Part shown: positions 32,862 to 33,959 of the stretch, one piece after another
How positions within the stretch are numbered: the first letter of the stretch is position 1
Layout of the letters: the number at the start of each line of letters is the position of its first letter
Assembly: GCA_022843745.1 (NCBI GenBank)
Contig: JALHNB010000035.1
Location: 1 to 33,959 of the forward strand
From: Anaerolineae bacterium
GTDB taxonomy: Bacteria > Chloroflexota > Anaerolineae > Aggregatilineales > Phototrophicaceae
Reading direction: 5' to 3'
DNA length: 33,959 bases
Position numbers and translations under genes: made by a program
Notes under the pieces: model-generated
What the model was told of the DNA's origin: nothing
Database searches by the model: none
The model's input: the letters and a program-made list of their open reading frames with translations, nothing else

Positions 32862-33959
32862 ATGCAACTCACAGGTTTACTTGATCTGCTGCGCGATAGC
32901 CCTGTCTATGACGCACTCCTTAACCGTCTCAAAGCCGGGCAAGCACCCGGAGATTTGCGCATCATCCGTGCCGCACGTCCATTCATGCTGGCGGCGCTGG
33001 CGCGTGATTGGCAAGCGCCCGTTATTTATATTACCGCGCGTGTAGACCGCGCCTATAATGTCTCCGAGCAGCTTCCCGTGTGGTTGGGCAATGCGCCGAT
33101 CCATCGCTTTGCCGAGCCAACGCCATTGTTTTATGACCGCGCACCCTGGGGCGAAAACGTCATTCGCAACCGCCTCAGCACACTCGCGGCATTGGTTCCT
33201 CACGACGAATTTGAAAATACGAGCGCCTACCCGGTTATCGTCACGTCTGCCCGTGCGATTATGCAGCCCACCCTGCCCGTCAATGTTTTTCGTAAAAGCA
33301 CACAGGCGCTTCTGCCTGGACAGCGGCATACACTTGACCGTTTGCTGACACATTGGCTCAAACTCGGCTACGAACCCGCGCCGATTGTCACCCTCCCCGG
33401 CACATTCAGCCGTCGCGGTGGCATCGTCGATATTTTTCCAGTTGCGGCGGAAAATCCCGTGCGGATCGAATTTTTTGATGACGAGATCGAAAGTCTGCGC
33501 ATGTTCGATCCTTCGACACAGCGCTCGACAGATCGCATCCCCTATGTCGAGATTACGCCCGCCCGCGAAGCACTGCCAGAACACACGCCGCCCATAGCCG
33601 ATCACCTGCGAAGCTGGTTCGATTCCCTGCCGAATGTCGAAAATGACGTGACCAGTTCGCGTCCCGATCTCGAATCGCTGACAAACGGCGCGGCTTTCCC
33701 CTATCTCGAACATTACATTCCCTATCTGTATCCCAATCCGGTCAGTCTGCTGGATTACGCGCCGGAAAACGCGCTGATCGTCGTTGAAGACTGGGGTGAG
33801 CTGCGCGACACCATTGGTGGCATCGAAGACAGTGCGCTAAAAAATCGTGCTGAAAAATTAGCTGGAAATCAACTCGCGCCTGACCATCCCCTACCCTATA
33901 TCACCTGGGATGCCCTGACCGAAGAATTGGAGCAGCGCACGACTCTGCATCTGGGCAGC
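32862..33959 (+). CDS. mfd: Transcription-repair coupling factor Mfd, N-terminal part
   Basis: The open frame runs off the window at codon 366. It begins MQLTGLLDLLRDSPVYDALL and reads the UvrB-like damage-binding fold of Mfd, with PLFYDRAPWGE near 87-97 and the diagnostic GTFSRRGGIVDIFPV near 181-195, followed by PVRIEFFDDEIESLRMFDP. In the full protein a UvrA-interacting region, RNA polymerase-binding domain and translocase motor would follow. Mfd removes RNA polymerase stalled at DNA damage and recruits UvrA. CAGGGGA lies 5 bases before the ATG at 32862. Confidence 0.92.
   Translation, partial: MQLTGLLDLLRDSPVYDALLNRLKAGQAPGDLRIIRAARPFMLAALARDWQAPVIYITARVDRAYNVSEQLPVWLGNAPIHRFAEPTPLFYDRAPWGENVIRNRLSTLAALVPHDEFENTSAYPVIVTSARAIMQPTLPVNVFRKSTQALLPGQRHTLDRLLTHWLKLGYEPAPIVTLPGTFSRRGGIVDIFPVAAENPVRIEFFDDEIESLRMFDPSTQRSTDRIPYVEITPAREALPEHTPPIADHLRSWFDSLPNVENDVTSSRPDLESLTNGAAFPYLEHYIPYLYPNPVSLLDYAPENALIVVEDWGELRDTIGGIEDSALKNRAEKLAGNQLAPDHPLPYITWDALTEELEQRTTLHLGS

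Noticed and set aside
32877-33713. 278-codon open frame on the minus strand
   Set aside because: It lies wholly within mfd on the opposite strand, has no domain and reads as unlikely protein; mfd has the family motifs.

Overview
The window is about 34 kb of ordinary bacterial chromosome with tightly packed genes. It holds no ribosomal RNA, insertion sequence, phage or CRISPR array. Base composition looks moderate, with no obvious foreign island. The gene content (a DUF4395/thioredoxin pair, an ELWxxDGT repeat protein, STAS-like and TIR-FHA proteins, DedA, EtfAB with acyl-CoA dehydrogenase, a DHA2-type MFS pump) and the many GTAGGGGC palindromes between genes fit a Chloroflexota (Anaerolineae-like) organism. 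That placement is inference; no rRNA or ribosomal protein is present to prove it.

Region 1 (1-2.4 kb): the end of a frameshifted TetR-type regulator, a rhomboid protease and citrate synthase. Region 2 (2.5-10 kb, all plus strand) is the most interesting part. It is a sulfur-carrier cluster in this order: structured leader with terminator, JAMM/Mec peptidase, thiosulfate sulfurtransferase, O-acetylhomoserine sulfhydrylase (MetY), homoserine O-acetyltransferase (MetX), a tRNA-Cys-like element, a CysO-type ubiquitin-like carrier ending in GlyGly, a GNAT acetyltransferase, a DUF4395 membrane protein, a membrane-anchored thioredoxin, and a MoeZ-type E1 enzyme fused to rhodanese. I read this as protein-thiocarboxylate-dependent homocysteine/methionine synthesis. 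It combines mycobacterial-type carrier parts (CysO, Mec, MoeZ) with the MetY acceptor enzyme known from the Wolinella HcyS route. No cysM or cysK is in the window.

Region 3 (10-15.5 kb): a conserved unknown and a DedA protein with a metal-binding-looking tail on the minus strand, an unknown protein, a GNAT acetyltransferase, and an apparent operon of acyl-CoA dehydrogenase plus two tandem SGNH hydrolases. Region 4 (15.6-22 kb): an MFS exporter followed by a pentapeptide-repeat protein, a large secreted ELWxxDGT protein on the opposite strand, and etfB-etfA. Region 5 (22-26.3 kb): a lone receiver protein, tmRNA with a readable tag (AKNNNYALPVAA), an OsmC peroxidase, a lipoprotein, a STAS-like protein, a helical protein and a TIR-FHA protein. 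Region 6 (26.3-34 kb): a Gfo/Idh/MocA oxidoreductase, an ABC exporter with a large insertion in its nucleotide-binding domain, a membrane protein, peptidyl-tRNA hydrolase with an odd tail, a metallophosphoesterase, two small unknowns and the start of mfd, which runs off the window.

The gaps carry several kinds of non-coding structure: GTAGGGGC palindromes that sometimes double as terminators, one CACAGAG-type long stem-loop, and three different tandem repeats of about 30 bp in the three gaps around the oxidoreductase and ABC genes.
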